From: Abyssibacter profundi
GTDB lineage: Bacteria > Pseudomonadota > Gammaproteobacteria > Nevskiales > OUC007
DNA length: 40,059 nt
Direction of reading: 5' to 3'
Assembly: GCF_003151135.1 (NCBI RefSeq)
Contig: NZ_QEQK01000022.1
Location: 1 to 40,059 of the forward strand
Made by a program: the position numbers and the translations under genes. Positions 1 to 8,634 of this stretch are shown here, piece by piece. Within the stretch, counting starts at the first letter, position 1. Each line of letters begins with the position of its first letter. The notes under the pieces were generated by a model that had not been told where the DNA came from, made no database searches, and saw only the letters and a program-made list of their open reading frames with translations.

Positions 1-134
1 ATGTCCGCGAAGCCACCTACTGGTGGATGATCGAATACAACGAGGAACGACCGCACGATGCGCTGGGCAACATGACACCAGCCGAGGCCAGATTACTTGC
101 CGCCAGAAACTCTACTTTTGAACTGTCGCCTTGA
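1..134 (+). CDS. IS3-family transposase OrfB, C-terminal end (cut by window edge)
   Basis: The open frame from base 3 to the TGA at 132-134 encodes the last 43 residues of an IS3-type integrase-core transposase. It shows the tail signature Y-W-W-M-I-E-Y-N then E-R-P-H-D-A-L-G and T-P-A-E-A, which follows the last catalytic glutamate in the DDE domain of OrfB. The catalytic D, D and E residues lie outside the window, so I cannot tell whether the element is intact. The protein would catalyse strand transfer of its insertion sequence. It lies just beyond the 3' end of the exopolysaccharide operon and is transcribed towards it. Confidence 0.85.
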   Translation, partial: VREATYWWMIEYNEERPHDALGNMTPAEARLLAARNSTFELSP

Positions 135-152
135 CGGGGAAGCTTACGCAAC
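1..152 (+). mobile_element. right end of an IS3-family insertion sequence
   Basis: The transposase tail ends at 134. The bases just after it (about 135-152, GGGGAAGCTTACG) resemble the G-rich right terminal repeats seen beyond orfB in IS3 elements. The left end is outside the window, so neither the inverted-repeat pair nor the target duplication can be confirmed. The exact boundary is an estimate. Confidence 0.5.
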
Positions 153-217
153 CATGACTCAAATCCCTTGACGACTATCGCTCCTTGATTGCCAACATTG
201 ACCCGCTCACGACAGAT

Positions 218-940
218 TCACTTGACTGCAAACGTATAACAAAAGGACGCCACATGACGTAACCTTAACTCCATAAAGATTCTTCTCGAAATTTTTTCAA
301 TCCCACCAACAACGGGGATCTTATCATAGTAGTTGTGACCCCAGAATGGCACGCACGAAACATAACTATATCCCCAATCAAGTATTCGCCGCTCTTGAGA
401 CCGAGTAGCCCAGCAGTTATCGTACCTTGCGGGAAATTTCGGAGTGCCGTCATCTGTTCGATTTTTAAAGAACGCTCGAAGAATCGCTTGAGACGCAATT
501 TCTGGAAGTAATTTATTCAATATAAAAGGGGGCGAACCGAGCGCAGGGTGCAAGTGCAAAACCATGCCACCTGGATTAAGGTGCCCAAGAAGCGCCCTCA
601 TTAAACGCTCGTTGTCATCAACGTGCTCGTAAACCATTCTTGAAAATATCAAGTCAACACCAACCGGACCCAAATCTGCGAGATTACCGTGCAGCTTAGA
701 AAATCTATCGTCACACATTTCCAATTCTCGCATAGACACATCATTCACTATGTAATCAATGCCACGCTTAGAAACCTCCTCATAGGACATGATCGGGTCT
801 CTCCCCCCACCCATCTCTATACAACTCTTGACACCTTTTATTTCGATCAATCTTTCAATTAAACCCTTAAACTGACGCGAAGCGGACGTAAATTCTCTAG
901 GGCAAAAGTTAAGCAACTCTTCAATTATTAAATTATCCAT
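218..940 (-). CDS. class I SAM-dependent methyltransferase of the EPS cluster
   Basis: A 240-residue Rossmann-fold methyltransferase when started at the ATG at 940. That ATG overlaps the flippase stop codon by one base (TAATG), so translation is probably coupled; a longer frame to 1054 would run into the flippase gene and is unlikely. The SAM-binding motif I region reads C-I-E-M-G-G-G-R-D-P. Further on, F-S-R-M-V-Y-E-H-V-D-D and L-N-P-G-G-M-V are the usual motif II/III pattern of the Methyltransf_11/23 group. It is the last gene of the exopolysaccharide operon and probably methylates a sugar or terminates a chain. The acceptor cannot be read from sequence. Its AT-rich composition matches the rest of the operon. 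Confidence 0.75.
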   Translation of the reverse strand: MDNLIIEELLNFCPREFTSASRQFKGLIERLIEIKGVKSCIEMGGGRDPIMSYEEVSKRGIDYIVNDVSMRELEMCDDRFSKLHGNLADLGPVGVDLIFSRMVYEHVDDNERLMRALLGHLNPGGMVLHLHPALGSPPFILNKLLPEIASQAILRAFFKNRTDDGTPKFPARYDNCWATRSQERRILDWGYSYVSCVPFWGHNYYDKIPVVGGIEKISRRIFMELRLRHVASFCYTFAVK

Positions 941-2226
941 TATTTCCACACCACATTCGAATGATTCAATCTGAGCATAACGATGACCTCGGCCATTAAT
1001 AAGGCCGCCGTCAAAACCAGAAGATCCTGAGCATACAGCGCACCAACAACGCACGATACAAAAAATATTGCGATACGTAAATACACTATTCCTTCTAACT
1101 TTCCAACAGCCGCTCGCAACGCGACCAGCATCTCAATCCACGACTGCAAAACCCCTAACAAAACGAAAAGCAACACAAGCACAAAGCTATAATGCACTCC
1201 GAATATCACTATGGGCCGGAATTCAACAATAGACGGCAACGCCAAAACACAGGAAAATAAAACCACTAACACAAGGAGCCACAACGAATAATCAGTATTG
1301 TCAGTTTTCAAAAAACTGAACTGTCGTCCGTTCATCCTTTCTGCCCATGCTACTCTAGCCGCAGCTTGAGAGAATATTACAAAGACCCTTGAAAAAAGCC
1401 TGTGCACCGAAAACACCACAACGGCTTGAGCGCCAAGAACGGTGTTTATTAAAATTATCGGGAGAGACGCACTTAACCCTGGCCAAAGTGCAAGCGCGCC
1501 ATACTCGCCTCTACTTGAAGGTGTCTGACTGCAACGGGAGTCAGACCCGAAATCGCGCGACGATTCATACTGTGCACCAGCCATGCTTCTACCCAAGAGG
1601 GCAACACCCAGGAAGAGTATCGAAAAAAACGACACAGCCCTCGCAAGAGCCAAAGAAGCCGCCAAGACAATCAAGGAATTGAATATAAACGGCATGATTA
1701 AAACCAGAACAACCTCAACGGACTTCGCAACATTCACCAAATTATAGGCAAGCGCCCCCTCGTCCAATGAACGCAAAATGAAGCACTGAAACTGAGTGAG
1801 AAAATAAAATGCCACATAAAACGACAAAAGTATGAGCATCCATCCGTCCAACCACTCACCTATCAGAGCACCAACTTGCGACCTAAGACCAGGAACCACC
1901 TCGATCATGAATGACAATAGAGCAAATGAGATTATAACAACAAAAAAAAGCCGTAACTGCCGAATGAAACCGAGCCCGATTTCAGATTTTATTTCTTCTA
2001 ACCCCGCCCCCATTAATATGGAGTTCCGCAATTTTTGCCCTGAAACTGCCGCATTCCCACCTTCAAAGCAACAGCACAAGAATATTAACGAGTGAAATGT
2101 GATCCAATGACCAGCGCGCTCAGCGCCCCAAGCTAAAAGAGGTGAGAAATTCAACGCAAATCTATCTGCGAGCATGAGCGCGGATGAGAATCCGGATGCC
2201 AACCAAGTTCGAGACAACTTACTCAC
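940..2226 (-). CDS. Wzx-like polysaccharide flippase (MATE/oligosaccharidyl-lipid superfamily)
   Basis: A 428-residue, very hydrophobic protein with about ten to twelve predicted membrane segments and short basic loops, as expected for an inner-membrane flippase that moves undecaprenyl-diphosphate-linked repeat units to the periplasm. A conspicuous hydrophilic insertion (around residues 215-242, rich in Ser, Gly and Asp) separates two helical bundles. The start is a GTG at 2226 that overlaps the 3' end of the pyruvyl transferase gene by 8 bases. No strong ribosome-binding site precedes it, so coupling is likely. The assignment rests on topology and on neighbours (polymerase, initiating transferase, wza/wzc). 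Sequence similarity to Wzx proteins is low by eye. Confidence 0.65.
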   Translation of the reverse strand: MSKLSRTWLASGFSSALMLADRFALNFSPLLAWGAERAGHWITFHSLIFLCCCFEGGNAAVSGQKLRNSILMGAGLEEIKSEIGLGFIRQLRLFFVVIISFALLSFMIEVVPGLRSQVGALIGEWLDGWMLILLSFYVAFYFLTQFQCFILRSLDEGALAYNLVNVAKSVEVVLVLIMPFIFNSLIVLAASLALARAVSFFSILFLGVALLGRSMAGAQYESSRDFGSDSRCSQTPSSRGEYGALALWPGLSASLPIILINTVLGAQAVVVFSVHRLFSRVFVIFSQAAARVAWAERMNGRQFSFLKTDNTDYSLWLLVLVVLFSCVLALPSIVEFRPIVIFGVHYSFVLVLLFVLLGVLQSWIEMLVALRAAVGKLEGIVYLRIAIFFVSCVVGALYAQDLLVLTAALLMAEVIVMLRLNHSNVVWK

Positions 2227-3304
2227 AGGTTTTTATTGCCCGTGAAAGCGCAAGTTCAAGCACGCCTTTTAACTCAACCATGCGTCGATCCGTAATCAAG
2301 TACACAGCCCCAATTCCACACTCATCCAGCTCGCATTCGTTTTCACGCCTAAACCATGTGTCGAAATAACCCAGCACTTTTTCAGATGCTAGTTTAGGCA
2401 TGACAGGACAAGCTCCAGAGAGCCTTCCAGCCAGCAATGCATGCAACCGGTCTGATATTACATAATTTACACTCTTGTAGACATCGAACAGCTTTTCTAT
2501 ACTAAATTTTTCCTCGCTTAATCGAAAATGATCTAAACCGCATGAGTCAGCCAGCTGATCACATAGTTCACTGTCAAAAAATACCTGGGATACTATTTTT
2601 ATTCGAGCGTCCTGATTAGTTTTAGTTTGAATCCTTTCGATTAGTTGCGACCAATACGCATCTACATTCTTAGCTCTAGGGACAATAGTAACCATCACCG
2701 GGTCGCGTTTTGCACGTAACCTGGTTTGTTTCCCCGAAGTGCTAAAGTAGAAATGGGCCAGATCAGGGGCCAAGTCAGCCCGACACCCCCACGCTTCTAA
2801 TATCTCTAATGACCTACCGTCCCGAACAAACAGTTTGTCACATAGCCGAGAATGAAAAGCCGTTAGCAGGCCAAAGATCCCAACTGCTGGCTGCATCGAG
2901 GATGGCATCCTATATATTTCCGCCCCCCATAATTTAATCCACAGCATGAGAATTGCATGCACGAAGTAAAGAACAAAGGAACGGAAACTGTAGGCCCCGG
3001 TATAATGCCCCGGTTTCTGGACATAGACTGCTTTACCGATCCCGTATCTCACAGGCCAAAGCGCGATGGTTGTGATAAGGCGCTCATTCAGTATCCTAAT
3101 GTTCGATACGTTACCGTAGGTAGTCACCGCAGAAATGAACGCATCTGCGTAGTACTGAGGCACCCCCCTCCCCAAGCAATACACTCTCGAATGCCTGCTT
3201 AACCATGCAACGGCAGCTGCATTTATAAGAAGATCTCCAGCATTTTCGAACTGAGTCCTTAAAGAAAATACATATACTTTCACGCCCCCTCCCCTCCTAC
3301 TCAT
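2219..3304 (-). CDS. polysaccharide pyruvyl transferase family protein
   Basis: A 361-residue protein of the polysaccharide pyruvyl transferase family (WcaK/CsaB-like), which adds a pyruvate ketal from phosphoenolpyruvate to a sugar and gives the polymer negative charge. The N-terminal N-A-G-D-L-L-I-N segment and the late S-D-R-L-H-A-L-L-A-G segment with its histidine are typical of the family. I start at the ATG at 3304 because G-A-G-G-G lies just upstream. A TTG at 3322 is an in-frame alternative with no better site. The gene overlaps the flippase by 8 bases. The acceptor sugar is unknown. Confidence 0.8.
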   Translation of the reverse strand: MSRRGGGVKVYVFSLRTQFENAGDLLINAAAVAWLSRHSRVYCLGRGVPQYYADAFISAVTTYGNVSNIRILNERLITTIALWPVRYGIGKAVYVQKPGHYTGAYSFRSFVLYFVHAILMLWIKLWGAEIYRMPSSMQPAVGIFGLLTAFHSRLCDKLFVRDGRSLEILEAWGCRADLAPDLAHFYFSTSGKQTRLRAKRDPVMVTIVPRAKNVDAYWSQLIERIQTKTNQDARIKIVSQVFFDSELCDQLADSCGLDHFRLSEEKFSIEKLFDVYKSVNYVISDRLHALLAGRLSGACPVMPKLASEKVLGYFDTWFRRENECELDECGIGAVYLITDRRMVELKGVLELALSRAIKTCE

Positions 3305-3868
3305 CAAGCCCTCTTTCTTCAAGTCAATTCAACCCGTCAAGTAAAAGAACTTATTATCAGTGAAACGCATATAATCACGAGATAACACCAGAATATGCAA
3401 TCATACTCGGCGGGAACATACATCTTCCATAGCGTAACTTCAGCCTCATTCCCCACGCCCTCCCAAGACCGACAGAAACGCATTCATCCACATAGGCGCG
3501 TATCAATAAAAAGTCGCAAGATAATAATCACGATCTCGCTCTACGTCTTATGAGGCGCAGCCAACACAGGCATACAGAAATCATCAGAAAGCAACGAGAC
3601 AACCAGGATTACCACGACAGCAACGATAGGGTGCTTCCCGAGAATTCACGGCGAACGCCACACGCAAAAACCTCAACACCTGCGCTTTAAGGCAAATAAA
3701 ACTGATATACTTTCCACTAAAGGCGTAAAATCAAAGAGAAAATCAATGCCTGCAGCCCAAATCCCATATAAACGCCGACGAATAGACTTAAATAGCAAGC
3801 CAAACCCATGCCCAGCAGTTGGATTGGCTAAAATATACAAGAAAATAGAAATATAGACAGCCCAACTA
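3305..3868. other. 564-bp AT-rich gap inside the EPS operon, no convincing gene
   Basis: This is the only long gap in an operon whose other genes overlap or nearly touch. On the minus strand a 91-codon frame (3673-3948) starts inside the polymerase gene and overlaps it by 80 bases. Its product is hydrophobic and I recognise nothing in it. A second open stretch (3541-3645) would encode a membrane-like segment (I-V-A-V-V-V-I-L-V-V-S-L-L) but lacks an ATG start. The stretch may be a decayed gene or may hold a promoter for the last three genes. Confidence 0.4.
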
Positions 3869-5182
3869 TTAAGCAGCTTTTGAATATGTACGCGAATAGA
3901 GGAGAGCAAATACCAGCCCTCCTGATAATGTCGCTGTATGAAGGTCACGAGTGCACAGAAAAAACATGCAAATAGATAGTAACGGGACGACTACGGCGCC
4001 CGCACCAGCATGCATTACCCTCTCCGCTTCAAGGTCAGCAATAAAAACGATTAGGACGGTAAGCAAGATTACAATTATCGCACCAATTATCCCGCCCATT
4101 GCGAGGCCCGTACCGATAAAACCAACTTGCAGGGTTGTCTGATATTCGCCGAGATAAATTTGTGGAATCCGAGAATTTGCATCAAAACATTCAACTAAGC
4201 CAGTCGCACATATGCGGCCAATCACAGACAGGCCTTTTGGATCGGATTCGAAAAGAAAGTAGTCGACCCAAAGATGAAGCGCGTCGGCACTTGCATAGAA
4301 CACCCGGTAGATCATAGTGGCTGTAATTCTATCGGCATCCAACAAACCAGAGGCAATAGCTTCTGAATACTGAAATAAATAGAGTCTATAAATCCCCGCA
4401 ACAGCAATCACGCCGATGAGAATAAAGAACAGGTGCCTACGGCCGAATTGACGCAAGTCGTAGGATGCAACTTTATGGGTATATACTGAATAGCCTACTA
4501 ACGTGAATATAGTAAGATAGTACAAATAGAAAAACTTATTTAGCTGAATCGCAGAAACTATCGCACCCACAATAGCAACAAAAAAACCCAATAGAAAAGA
4601 ATTCCGCGACGCTAAATAACCGAATATACTTGCCGCCAAAATCGGCACTAACGAAAACCTCACAGCAGCTGCAAACTGGTACCACGCAGAGTCGACAAAT
4701 AGCTCGCGTCGTAACTCAGAGTAACTAAACAGACTAGAGCCAAGTAGGAACTTTATGTTAGTACTAATGATTGAACTGGGAGCGCTCAAATATAAAGAAG
4801 TTAATGCTACGCCAATAAAGCAGAACACCAATAGAATGAGTTTTCCTTTTCTGACATGGAACTCTGCACGCATATCTACAAGGTCACCCGCCCCCCTACG
4901 GGCCATACCTTGTCTAGTGAATAGAGCGACTGCGAGCGCTGCATAAACCAGGCCAACCAAGACCGAGTAAAGTGAATGCGAATAATCTGTAAGAAATTCT
5001 GAATGTCTGTACAGCGAGCTCTTTAGGACGGTGTGCGGGCCGTACTGTAGAATGAAAAAAAAAGCAAACGCGTGTATCGGCCTTGCTGATATTCTCCCAC
5101 CTAGAATGATAGCCGCAACAAGTAGAAAAAATAAAAAAAGAGCGAAGAACCTGGAAAGTTCAACGTGCAATAGATTTTCCAT
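3869..5182 (-). CDS. Wzy-like polysaccharide polymerase / O-antigen polymerase family membrane protein
   Basis: A 437-residue integral membrane protein with about eleven hydrophobic segments and a long hydrophilic stretch late in the protein (about residues 290-350, containing D-Y-F-L-F-E-S-D-P-K-G-L and R-I-P-Q-I-Y-L-G-E-Y). That is the large periplasmic loop expected of Wzy-type polymerases, which join repeat units at the periplasmic face. The family is too divergent for motif proof, so the call rests on topology and on being the one such protein next to a flippase, an initiating transferase and wza/wzc. The ATG at 5182 lies inside the acyltransferase gene (23-bp overlap). Confidence 0.7.
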   Translation of the reverse strand: MENLLHVELSRFFALFLFFLLVAAIILGGRISARPIHAFAFFFILQYGPHTVLKSSLYRHSEFLTDYSHSLYSVLVGLVYAALAVALFTRQGMARRGAGDLVDMRAEFHVRKGKLILLVFCFIGVALTSLYLSAPSSIISTNIKFLLGSSLFSYSELRRELFVDSAWYQFAAAVRFSLVPILAASIFGYLASRNSFLLGFFVAIVGAIVSAIQLNKFFYLYYLTIFTLVGYSVYTHKVASYDLRQFGRRHLFFILIGVIAVAGIYRLYLFQYSEAIASGLLDADRITATMIYRVFYASADALHLWVDYFLFESDPKGLSVIGRICATGLVECFDANSRIPQIYLGEYQTTLQVGFIGTGLAMGGIIGAIIVILLTVLIVFIADLEAERVMHAGAGAVVVPLLSICMFFLCTRDLHTATLSGGLVFALLYSRTYSKAA

Positions 5183-5714
5183 TCTCGCCGCACGCTTTGA
5201 AGGCTTTTCGATAAGCTAAAACTTTCGCCGGGGAGCCGACCACGATGGCACCATCAGGAACGTCCCTGGTAACTAAAGCTCTAGCACCAATTATGGCAGA
5301 CCTACCTACCGTTATGTTTCCCAATATTGTTGCGCCGAATCCCACGAACGCACCGCGACCTATTCTAATATAGGCCGGCTCATTCCGACCCGTCCTATAA
5401 GCCAGTTCGCTGCTGTAAAGATCGTGGTCATTCCCAATCAAAGACACATGAGAAGATATCAAAACGTAGTCCTCTATCAGAAAATCGACCTGGGAAGTAA
5501 AGTTCGACCCTATAGAAACATGGCTACCAATAACACCGTTAGTTGGAACGTAAACTTCACAACCTTTACCTATCACCACATCCGAACCAATGGAAATCCT
5601 GAAGCGCGCCTGAATAGCGAACATAATCCGGCGCACAAGCCGTACGAATTCAACGAAGGGGCTCAAATAAGTGTGATGACGCTTTAGCGGGGACAGTTCA
5701 TCATCTCGATGCAT
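5160..5714 (-). CDS. left-handed beta-helix (hexapeptide) O-acyltransferase
   Basis: A 184-residue acyltransferase of the CysE/LacA/NodL type, which transfers an acetyl (or other acyl) group from a CoA thioester to a sugar hydroxyl. Repeated isoleucine/valine hexapeptides run from about residue 40 to 165 and form the beta-helix. The segment S-L-I-G-N-D-H-D-L-Y-S supplies the likely catalytic histidine. The C-terminal G-A-I-V-V-G-S-P-A-K-V is the typical end of the coil. The ATG at 5714 is preceded by G-A-G-G-G-A. The gene overlaps the GT4 gene by 14 bases and the polymerase gene by 23. It probably decorates the exopolysaccharide repeat unit. Confidence 0.85.
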   Translation of the reverse strand: MHRDDELSPLKRHHTYLSPFVEFVRLVRRIMFAIQARFRISIGSDVVIGKGCEVYVPTNGVIGSHVSIGSNFTSQVDFLIEDYVLISSHVSLIGNDHDLYSSELAYRTGRNEPAYIRIGRGAFVGFGATILGNITVGRSAIIGARALVTRDVPDGAIVVGSPAKVLAYRKAFKACGENGKSIAR

Positions 5715-6867
5715 CGGCTAAACATCCCTCAACTGCACTAAGAAACCCTTCAGTCATTGCATCAACCGAAAACTTATCCAGCGCATAGTCAACAATGGCT
5801 TCTCGATCAGCCTCTGTTAGGCTTTCGTTTTGCACATATGCTTCGATCAACTTCGCTAAGGCCGCTTCATTATCGGTATCAAAGTATTGACTTCGCGAAC
5901 GATCGTCATCAAGTAACACAACCTCAGGTGCATGGTCTTCATTCTTGGAAACCAGTACTGGACAACCGAATATCAAACTCTGAGTAACAGACAGACCCGC
6001 AAATCCTGGCACTACAGAAACTGCGCTAACCGCATACAGACCAGCTAATACCCCAGGATCTGATACATGACCGTGAAATCTCACCCTCCCCCTTAAACCC
6101 AGCTCATCAACTCTAGAAGACAACGCTTCACGCAATGGGCCGTCACCAACCAAGTGAAGACGACTATCTGAGTCACAATTTTTTAAAAACTCGTTGAATG
6201 CATTGATCAAAACAAATGGCTTCTTCTCAGCCACCAACCTACCAACCGATATAATGTCTCTTCTAAACTCGGGAGTAATTTGCGGCTTGCAAATGGAGCG
6301 TACAAAGCTGGCGGAATACAAAGCATTCGGCGCCACGTATACCTTCTTTCCCGCGCAGCCACCGGAACTTTCTGCCTCCTTCTTCTGCTGCTCCGTGTAA
6401 ACAATTAAACCATCCATCATCCTAAGCATGATTTTTCTTAGAAATGCGGTTTTGGATTCAGGACCCTTTCTCGGCCAAACATGCCCCCAGCCGAGCGTAC
6501 GCTTCCTAGCTACCCTTCTAACAATAATCCAAACCCAGTTAGTCAGAACTCTCGGATTGTACTCGATCACAACGAGATCTGGCTGCAACACCTTCCATGG
6601 TTTTATTATCTGAAAACCAACACCTCTTGAAAATGCGTAAATGTTCCTTACCATCTTAACGCGATTGGTTGCCAGAATCTCCGCATCTGTCCTGACGGAC
6701 TTTTTAAAGTACTCCTCTCCCACATAAAAAGTACAGTTCAGCCTTTCACTCTTGACCAACTGCTGAACAAACTGCCGCCTATAATCCCCCATCGCCATTT
6801 GGATAACGGCGACTTTAAGAACATCACTGTTAACAGAGGGTGTAGCCAACCGCACGTCAGTAAGCAC
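5701..6867 (-). CDS. GT4-family glycosyltransferase
   Basis: A 388-residue GT-B fold glycosyltransferase. The C-terminal nucleotide-sugar domain begins near residue 205 (I-I-S-V-G-R-L-V-A-E-K-K-P) and continues with L-H-L-V-G-D-G-P-L-R and R-V-R-F-H-G-H-V, as in GT4 enzymes. The usual E-x7-E donor-binding motif is altered: the segment reads P-G-F-A-G-L-S-V-T-Q-S-L-I-F-G, without either glutamate in the expected place. Such variants occur in a GT4 subgroup, so activity is not excluded. The start is a GTG at 6867, overlapping the sugar-phosphate transferase by 11 bases; a GTG four codons in is possible. It should add one sugar to the lipid-linked repeat unit in the cytoplasm. Confidence 0.8.
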   Translation of the reverse strand: MLTDVRLATPSVNSDVLKVAVIQMAMGDYRRQFVQQLVKSERLNCTFYVGEEYFKKSVRTDAEILATNRVKMVRNIYAFSRGVGFQIIKPWKVLQPDLVVIEYNPRVLTNWVWIIVRRVARKRTLGWGHVWPRKGPESKTAFLRKIMLRMMDGLIVYTEQQKKEAESSGGCAGKKVYVAPNALYSASFVRSICKPQITPEFRRDIISVGRLVAEKKPFVLINAFNEFLKNCDSDSRLHLVGDGPLREALSSRVDELGLRGRVRFHGHVSDPGVLAGLYAVSAVSVVPGFAGLSVTQSLIFGCPVLVSKNEDHAPEVVLLDDDRSRSQYFDTDNEAALAKLIEAYVQNESLTEADREAIVDYALDKFSVDAMTEGFLSAVEGCLADASR

Positions 6868-7495
6868 CTTTTCTCGTCAGAATAATAAAAACCGTCTTTA
6901 ACAGTATATACAAATCCAATCCGGCGCTCGCGTTCATAGAGTAGTATCTATCCATGGCCACCCGCCTTTGATACGAAACATCATTCCTTCCAGACACCTG
7001 CCATATACCAGTTAAACCAGGACGACAAGAACGATAAGCGCGCACGGAGCGTTTGTATTTTATCAACTCACAATCTGTAACGGGCCGGGGCCCAACCAAA
7101 CTCATCGCCCCAGATATAACCACAAAAAACTGCGGCAGCTCATCCAAACTTGTTTTACGGATAAACAATCCAAAGCTATCTATACGGGGGTCGTCTTTCA
7201 GTTTTTGCGTCTCATTCCACTCAGCTCGGGCTTCTTCATTCTCCTTCAAATAATCTTGCAGAATCCCATCGGCGCCGACGGTCATTGATCTAAATTTCGG
7301 ACAGATAAATGCCTTCCCGCCCAAACCGATTCTTTCTTGCATAAAGAACACTGGCTCGTTCTGCAGCCTTCGAAAAGCGTAAAGCCCACAAAACACAGGA
7401 AAAAAAACACCCACACCCAGAGCTCCACCCATCAAATCAAGCGCGCGCTTTCTCTTACTTGACAGATACGCCCCACCTCGCTTATTAAGCTTCAT
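6857..7495 (-). CDS. initiating undecaprenyl-phosphate sugar-1-phosphate transferase (bacterial sugar transferase family)
   Basis: A 212-residue monotopic phosphoglycosyl transferase that starts repeat-unit synthesis by moving a sugar-1-phosphate from a UDP-sugar to undecaprenyl phosphate. After a basic N-terminus there is one membrane-inserted hydrophobic segment (about 19-41), then K-F-R-S-M (67-71), the D-E-L-P-Q catalytic pair (118-122), G-P-R-P-V (135-139) and P-G-L-T-G-I-W-Q-V-S-G-R (159-170). It is the short ExoY/PglC-like form, lacking the four extra membrane helices of WbaP or WcaJ. It sits 14 bp downstream of wza. Whether it transfers galactose, glucose or another sugar cannot be read. 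Confidence 0.92.
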   Translation of the reverse strand: MKLNKRGGAYLSSKRKRALDLMGGALGVGVFFPVFCGLYAFRRLQNEPVFFMQERIGLGGKAFICPKFRSMTVGADGILQDYLKENEEARAEWNETQKLKDDPRIDSFGLFIRKTSLDELPQFFVVISGAMSLVGPRPVTDCELIKYKRSVRAYRSCRPGLTGIWQVSGRNDVSYQRRVAMDRYYSMNASAGLDLYILLKTVFIILTRKGAY

Positions 7496-7509
7496 ATCTA
7501 ACCACGCAG

Positions 7510-8634
7510 CTACTGGTCGATAAGTAAACGATCGAGCTGAAACAATGTGGAAACTGTCGGAAGGATTTTAGCGACAATGGTGTTGTAGCTAGAAAGTCCA
7601 GTACGATCAACGTATACAACATCACCAGGTTTAACGTTGAAACTCTGACTCAGGGCTAGTGAGGTAAAGCCATCAAATCGAAGGAGATAAGCAGTTACCC
7701 GTTCCAACTTATCTCCGTCGGCACGAGAGCGAATCACATACACTTTCTTTCTATCCGCCGTCTCCGAATTAAGCCCCTCCACAGATGCAATCGCTTGTGC
7801 AAGACTCATCCTGCCTTCCGGAAGTGGCAGCACGCTCTGGCGGCCGAAAGCTCCGAACATATACACTGGATATTCAATGCTGGAAGGAACTTCTAGAATA
7901 TCATCCTGTTTGAGGATTAAATCTAGCGCACTGATTCCTCTTTTAGAGACTCCGTGCAGATCAACTTCAATACTTTCTCCATCCCTTCTCAATATCACAT
8001 AACGTTTACTCGCGTTCTCTGTCACCCCCCCGACCGCTGCAATGGCTTCAGCAATTGTTATGCCGCGATCGGTTACCGGAACGGGTGCCGGATTGCGAAC
8101 GTCGCCTAGAACCTTCACAGTTTGTGATCGAAATGCAGCAACCCTGACGTCAACTTGCGGGTTCTTCACAACTCGAGCTAGTCGCGCCGCTATTAGCCTT
8201 CTGATTGTTCTAACGGGAAGCCCCTCAACGTTGAGCTCACCAATATACGGGTAGTAAATACTGCCATCAGCCCCAACCAAACGGCCAGCGCTCTCTGGAT
8301 CACGAAACTCGCCTGTTGGACTGGTCAGTTCTGGGTGCTCCCATACGATGATAGTAAGAACATCACCGGGGCCGATTACGTAACCATCTTCTGTTCTATG
8401 ATCCAACTTAGAATGTACAAATTCAATGTGCGCTTGCCTGCTCAGTGAATCAGTTGTATTTATCTGTGCCACCCTGTCTGCAGTCAATTTGATCACATCA
8501 AATCCACCTATGTGAACCGGAGCACCTTCCAGCGCCCGTTGGCCTGATACGTCCATACCCGTCACCAACGTGCACCCTGCACTTAGCGAAAACCAGACAA
8601 GCAACACATGTAAAGCAAGACGACGACTAATCAT
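7510..8634 (-). CDS. wza: outer-membrane polysaccharide export lipoprotein Wza
   Basis: A 374-residue lipoprotein when started at the ATG at 8634, which places a clean lipoprotein signal peptide (M-I-S-R-R, hydrophobic core, then L-S-A-G-C with the modified Cys at 21) at the N-terminus. A longer frame reaches 8679 inside wzc but has no such signal. Residues 85-91 (V-I-G-P-G-D-V) begin the poly-export domain, followed by two SLBB-type domains (about 175-250 and 260-340). The family forms the octameric channel that carries polymer across the outer membrane and docks with Wzc. It overlaps the wzc end by 8 bases. The assignment is firm; the E. coli-style name is by family. Confidence 0.9.
   Translation of the reverse strand: MISRRLALHVLLVWFSLSAGCTLVTGMDVSGQRALEGAPVHIGGFDVIKLTADRVAQINTTDSLSRQAHIEFVHSKLDHRTEDGYVIGPGDVLTIIVWEHPELTSPTGEFRDPESAGRLVGADGSIYYPYIGELNVEGLPVRTIRRLIAARLARVVKNPQVDVRVAAFRSQTVKVLGDVRNPAPVPVTDRGITIAEAIAAVGGVTENASKRYVILRRDGESIEVDLHGVSKRGISALDLILKQDDILEVPSSIEYPVYMFGAFGRQSVLPLPEGRMSLAQAIASVEGLNSETADRKKVYVIRSRADGDKLERVTAYLLRFDGFTSLALSQSFNVKPGDVVYVDRTGLSSYNTIVAKILPTVSTLFQLDRLLIDQ

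Noticed and set aside
3673-3948. 91-codon hydrophobic frame after the polymerase gene
   Set aside because: It overlaps the polymerase by 80 bases, and I recognise no family; kept only as a note in the gap description.
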